Assembly: GCA_035690425.1 (NCBI GenBank)
Contig: DASSKO010000094.1
Location: forward strand, 1 to 7,239
Source of the DNA: DASSKO01 sp035690425
GTDB lineage: Bacteria; Actinomycetota; Actinomycetes; Propionibacteriales; Nocardioidaceae
Direction: 5' to 3'
DNA length: 7,239 nucleotides
Below, piece by piece: positions 4,993-7,239 of the stretch. The translations under genes were made by a program, and so were the position numbers. Within the stretch, counting starts at the first letter, position 1. Every line of letters starts with the position of its first letter. The notes below the pieces were generated by a model. The model ran no database searches. It was not told where the DNA came from and saw only the letters and a program-made list of their open reading frames with translations.

Positions 4993-6201
4993 ATGCCGAA
5001 GTCACGTGGACGTCGTGGTCGCAAACCCAGCCGCAGCCTGTCCGGCGGAAACCGCCTCAACGACGCAAGAGCCCGAGCCCTCACCGAGTTCCCGTTCCTG
5101 CAGGCAACCGACGCGGCCGAGGCCCGCGGGGACGCCTGGGGCACGCTGCGGATCATCGAAGAGCATCTGCAGGTCCGAGGGGACCAGAACTTCTGGCGTC
5201 CGTGGAGGATCGAACGGCTCGTGCAGCTGACTCGGCTGGGGCCGGTGCTGCCTCGCTGGGCGACCTCGCGCTGGATCCTGGCCCAAGCGGCTCAGTGGCT
5301 CGACGAGTGGGGTCGAAGCCGTGCGTCGAAGGCCCTGGACATCGCGGTCGCGGCCCGGGGAGGCGTGGCCGCGCTCGTCGGCACGGACGCCGTCGACGCC
5401 AAGGTGAAGGTGATCGACCACGACTGGTTGTTCCGGCAGGTGTACCTCTACGAGCTCGGCGCCCTGCAGCACTTCGTCGGCCGCGTCGCCACGCCGGACC
5501 TGCTGGTCGGGGCGGATCGGCTCGACGACTGGGCACGGGCGCCCATGGGTGCCTTCCGCTTCGTGGACGAGTCGCCGCTCACGCTGACCTGGCTGGACCT
5601 GGCCAGCGGGCAGGAGGTCGAGTCGCTCAACCTCGGGACGGCGGCGTTGCTCGACTTCGACGAGTGCGCGGTCGGGCGTCTGGTTCCCGTCGAGGAGGGC
5701 GCGATGTTCGAGAGCGCACCGCTGCTCGTCCCGGAACGCGTGGCCCGGCAGGTTGCCGACCAGCCTGCCGACTGGGTCGCCACCGTGTCCGCGGCCTGCC
5801 GCGAGACCGGCCCGGGGGAGGAGCCGATCATGACGGGCCACGGCCATGACTTCCGGCTGCTGACCGACCTGCCGCGCTTCGTACAGCAATTCGTCGCGGC
5901 GTCAGCGTTGGAGGACGTGACCGGGCGACGTACCCCGGTGGAGTCGGAGACGGACCTGCTTTCGGTGGAGGTCGGCCTGCTCAGGGCCGCGCTCGACGGA
6001 CGGATGGCCGGGGTCGAGGCGCCCATCAGCATCTGGCCGTCGGTGGCGGCGACCCTGCTGAACCTCCGCGTGATGCTCCCGGTCGAGGAGGACCTCGTGG
6101 CGTCCGACGCCCCGAAGCTGGAACGGCTCGCGGGTCTGCTCGGCGGCCCGGCGGCCGACGTCTGCCTCTCGCTGGCGCGTGACCTGGCGACCGCCGCCTA
6201 G
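4993..6201 (+). CDS. protein of unknown function (402 aa)
   Basis: I do not recognise this family. The first 18 residues are strongly basic (MPKSRGRRGRKPSRS), suggesting nucleic-acid or ribosome contact or a disordered tail. Residues 30-125 look helical and tryptophan-rich (FWRPWRIERLVQL, RWATSRWILAQAAQWLDEW). Residues 185-255 look beta-rich (LTLTWLDLASGQEVESLNLG, LLDFDECAVGRLVP). The C-terminus is helical again. There is no signal peptide, membrane segment or obvious catalytic motif, so a cytosolic protein is likely. Codon bias is strong throughout, supporting a real gene. ATG 4993 is the first credible in-frame start, but the ribosome site GGAGG (4972-4976) is 16 bases away and fits an out-of-frame ATG at 4985 better. 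An open frame continues upstream to 4558 but overlaps the opposite ScoMcrA-head gene and the relic, so I rejected that extension. It converges on the MFS gene with overlapping stops. Confidence 0.82.
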   Translation: MPKSRGRRGRKPSRSLSGGNRLNDARARALTEFPFLQATDAAEARGDAWGTLRIIEEHLQVRGDQNFWRPWRIERLVQLTRLGPVLPRWATSRWILAQAAQWLDEWGRSRASKALDIAVAARGGVAALVGTDAVDAKVKVIDHDWLFRQVYLYELGALQHFVGRVATPDLLVGADRLDDWARAPMGAFRFVDESPLTLTWLDLASGQEVESLNLGTAALLDFDECAVGRLVPVEEGAMFESAPLLVPERVARQVADQPADWVATVSAACRETGPGEEPIMTGHGHDFRLLTDLPRFVQQFVAASALEDVTGRRTPVESETDLLSVEVGLLRAALDGRMAGVEAPISIWPSVAATLLNLRVMLPVEEDLVASDAPKLERLAGLLGGPAADVCLSLARDLATAA

Positions 6202-7239
6202 GGCGAGATGTGGTCCAGCTCGCGGTTGCGGGTGTGCGGCGTGAACTGCGCGAGCACCGCCGCGACCACCAGGAACGACGAGATCAGCAGCAGCGCCGCC
6301 AGCGTGGACATGTGCGGCAGGAACGGCGCGATGACCAGCACGCCGATGCCACCGCCGATGTGCCCGGCGCCGTCGACGACCGCGAACCCGGTGGTGCGGG
6401 CGCGGGTCGGGAAGCACTCCGCGGACAGGGCGTACGTCGGAGACACCCAGAGGTTGAACCCGGCGAAGATCAGGATCGACCCCAAGAACGCGATCCCGAT
6501 CGTGGTCCCCGCGCCGGCGATCAGGAACGCCCCGATCAGCGTCACCACGGCCGCGATGGGCAGCCAGTGCCGGCGCTCCAGCTTCTCGACGAGGAAGGTC
6601 ATCACGACCGCGGCGCCGACGAAGCCGAACGTGCCTACCGCGGCGATCACGCCGGCCTCCGGCGGCGGGTACTTCAGCGCGGACAGCACGCTGGTGAACC
6701 CGGACGCGTAGGAGTAGACGGTGATGTAGCCGACGAACCACAGCACGAACAGCAGCACCATCCGGCGCAGGTACAGCGGGTTGCCGAACAGCGTGCTGTA
6801 GGGCACCTGGGCGCTCGGCTGCACCACCTCGGCGGGCACCTCGGCCGACGGCTCGGCGAGCGGGCCGCGGCGGGCCGCCCTGGTCTCCATGCCCTTGACG
6901 ATGGCGTCGGCCTCGGCCTCCCGGCCGTGCGCGATCAGCCAGCGCGGCGACTCGGGCAGCTCGATGCGCATCAGCACCGCGACCAGCGCCAGGATCGCGC
7001 CGATGCCGTACATCCAGCGCCAGCCGTTGGCGAACGTCTCGCTCGCGGCCGCGAACGGCAGACCTTCCGGCCACGGCGTCGCCGGGGTGGTCAGCCACAG
7101 CCCCAGCCAGATGCCGACGAGCGCTCCCAGCGCGGACATCACGAAGATCAGCGTGGTGAACCGGGCGCGCGACCGGCGCGGGGCCACCTCGTTGATGTAG
7201 GAGTTCACGATCGCCAGGTCGGCGCCGATGCCGATACCG
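6198..7239 (-). CDS. MFS transporter, C-terminal 346 residues (5' end beyond window)
   Basis: Major facilitator proteins move small solutes across the cytoplasmic membrane with 12 helices in two bundles. The visible part starts with GIGIGADLAIVNSYINE, the helix-4/5 region typical of sugar-porter and related acid-symporter subfamilies. Helices follow, then LPESPRWLIAHGR, the conserved PESPRWL loop after helix 6. A charged central loop with APAEVP-like low complexity comes next, then six C-terminal helices including WVSPTYALSAECFPTRARTTG. The sugar-porter PETKG end motif is absent; it ends RNRELDHISP. About 8 of 12 helices are in view. The frame is open to the right edge; a GTG at 7208 lies inside a conserved helix and is not the true start. 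Substrate cannot be told. Its stop (TAG, 6198-6200) overlaps the stop of the convergent 402-codon gene. Confidence 0.92.
   Translation of the reverse strand, partial: GIGIGADLAIVNSYINEVAPRRSRARFTTLIFVMSALGALVGIWLGLWLTTPATPWPEGLPFAAASETFANGWRWMYGIGAILALVAVLMRIELPESPRWLIAHGREAEADAIVKGMETRAARRGPLAEPSAEVPAEVVQPSAQVPYSTLFGNPLYLRRMVLLFVLWFVGYITVYSYASGFTSVLSALKYPPPEAGVIAAVGTFGFVGAAVVMTFLVEKLERRHWLPIAAVVTLIGAFLIAGAGTTIGIAFLGSILIFAGFNLWVSPTYALSAECFPTRARTTGFAVVDGAGHIGGGIGVLVIAPFLPHMSTLAALLLISSFLVVAAVLAQFTPHTRNRELDHISP

Noticed and set aside
5902..7098. Minus-strand 398-codon open frame over the MFS gene
   Set aside because: It is an out-of-frame shadow of the MFS transporter, arginine- and alanine-rich, and runs across the convergent stop junction.

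Overview
The window looks like a chromosomal stretch from a high-GC actinomycete. Every convincing gene has a strong G/C bias at third codon positions. Gene types (a Kup-type transporter, a SpoIIE/PP2C phosphatase with an N-terminal membrane region, a ScoMcrA-head protein, scattered Uma2 relics) fit Pseudonocardiales- or Streptomyces-like actinobacteria. The exact genus cannot be fixed from the sequence.

Layout. Positions 1-365 hold debris: a possible 3' end of a plus-strand gene at the left edge and the 5' stump of a Uma2-family endonuclease gene on the minus strand. A compact 121-codon gene (366-731, minus) follows; its product resembles the C-terminal tail of phage HK97/Mu-type head-maturation proteases. 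A second, shorter Uma2 stump (817-860) lies between it and kup. The two stumps form a 43-bp direct repeat (42/43 identical) that brackets the phage-like gene. kup (865-2841, minus) encodes a K+ uptake permease. A 275-bp divergent intergenic region separates it from a membrane-anchored PP2C/SpoIIE phosphatase gene (3117-4163, plus). This gene converges on a small minus-strand gene (4299-4715) encoding a ScoMcrA-like N-terminal head domain joined to a zinc ribbon, with a good hairpin between the two genes. A third Uma2 relic, frameshifted by a 4-bp duplication, lies at about 4810-4880. Then come a 402-codon plus-strand gene of unknown function (4993-6201) and the C-terminal two thirds of an MFS transporter gene (6198-7239, minus, running off the right edge). 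The stop codons of these last two genes overlap within one CTAG.

How it fits together. No operon or complete multi-gene system is visible: most neighbours are divergent or convergent. The transporters and the phosphatase look like resident housekeeping or stress functions. The phage-like gene, the ScoMcrA-head protein and three Uma2 relics look like accessory material that has accumulated and decayed between them. The most unusual features are the repeat-bracketed phage-like cassette, the stand-alone ScoMcrA-head/zinc-ribbon protein, the unrecognised 402-residue protein, and an inverted/tandem repeat cluster early in kup. No tRNA, rRNA, CRISPR array or intact insertion sequence was seen.
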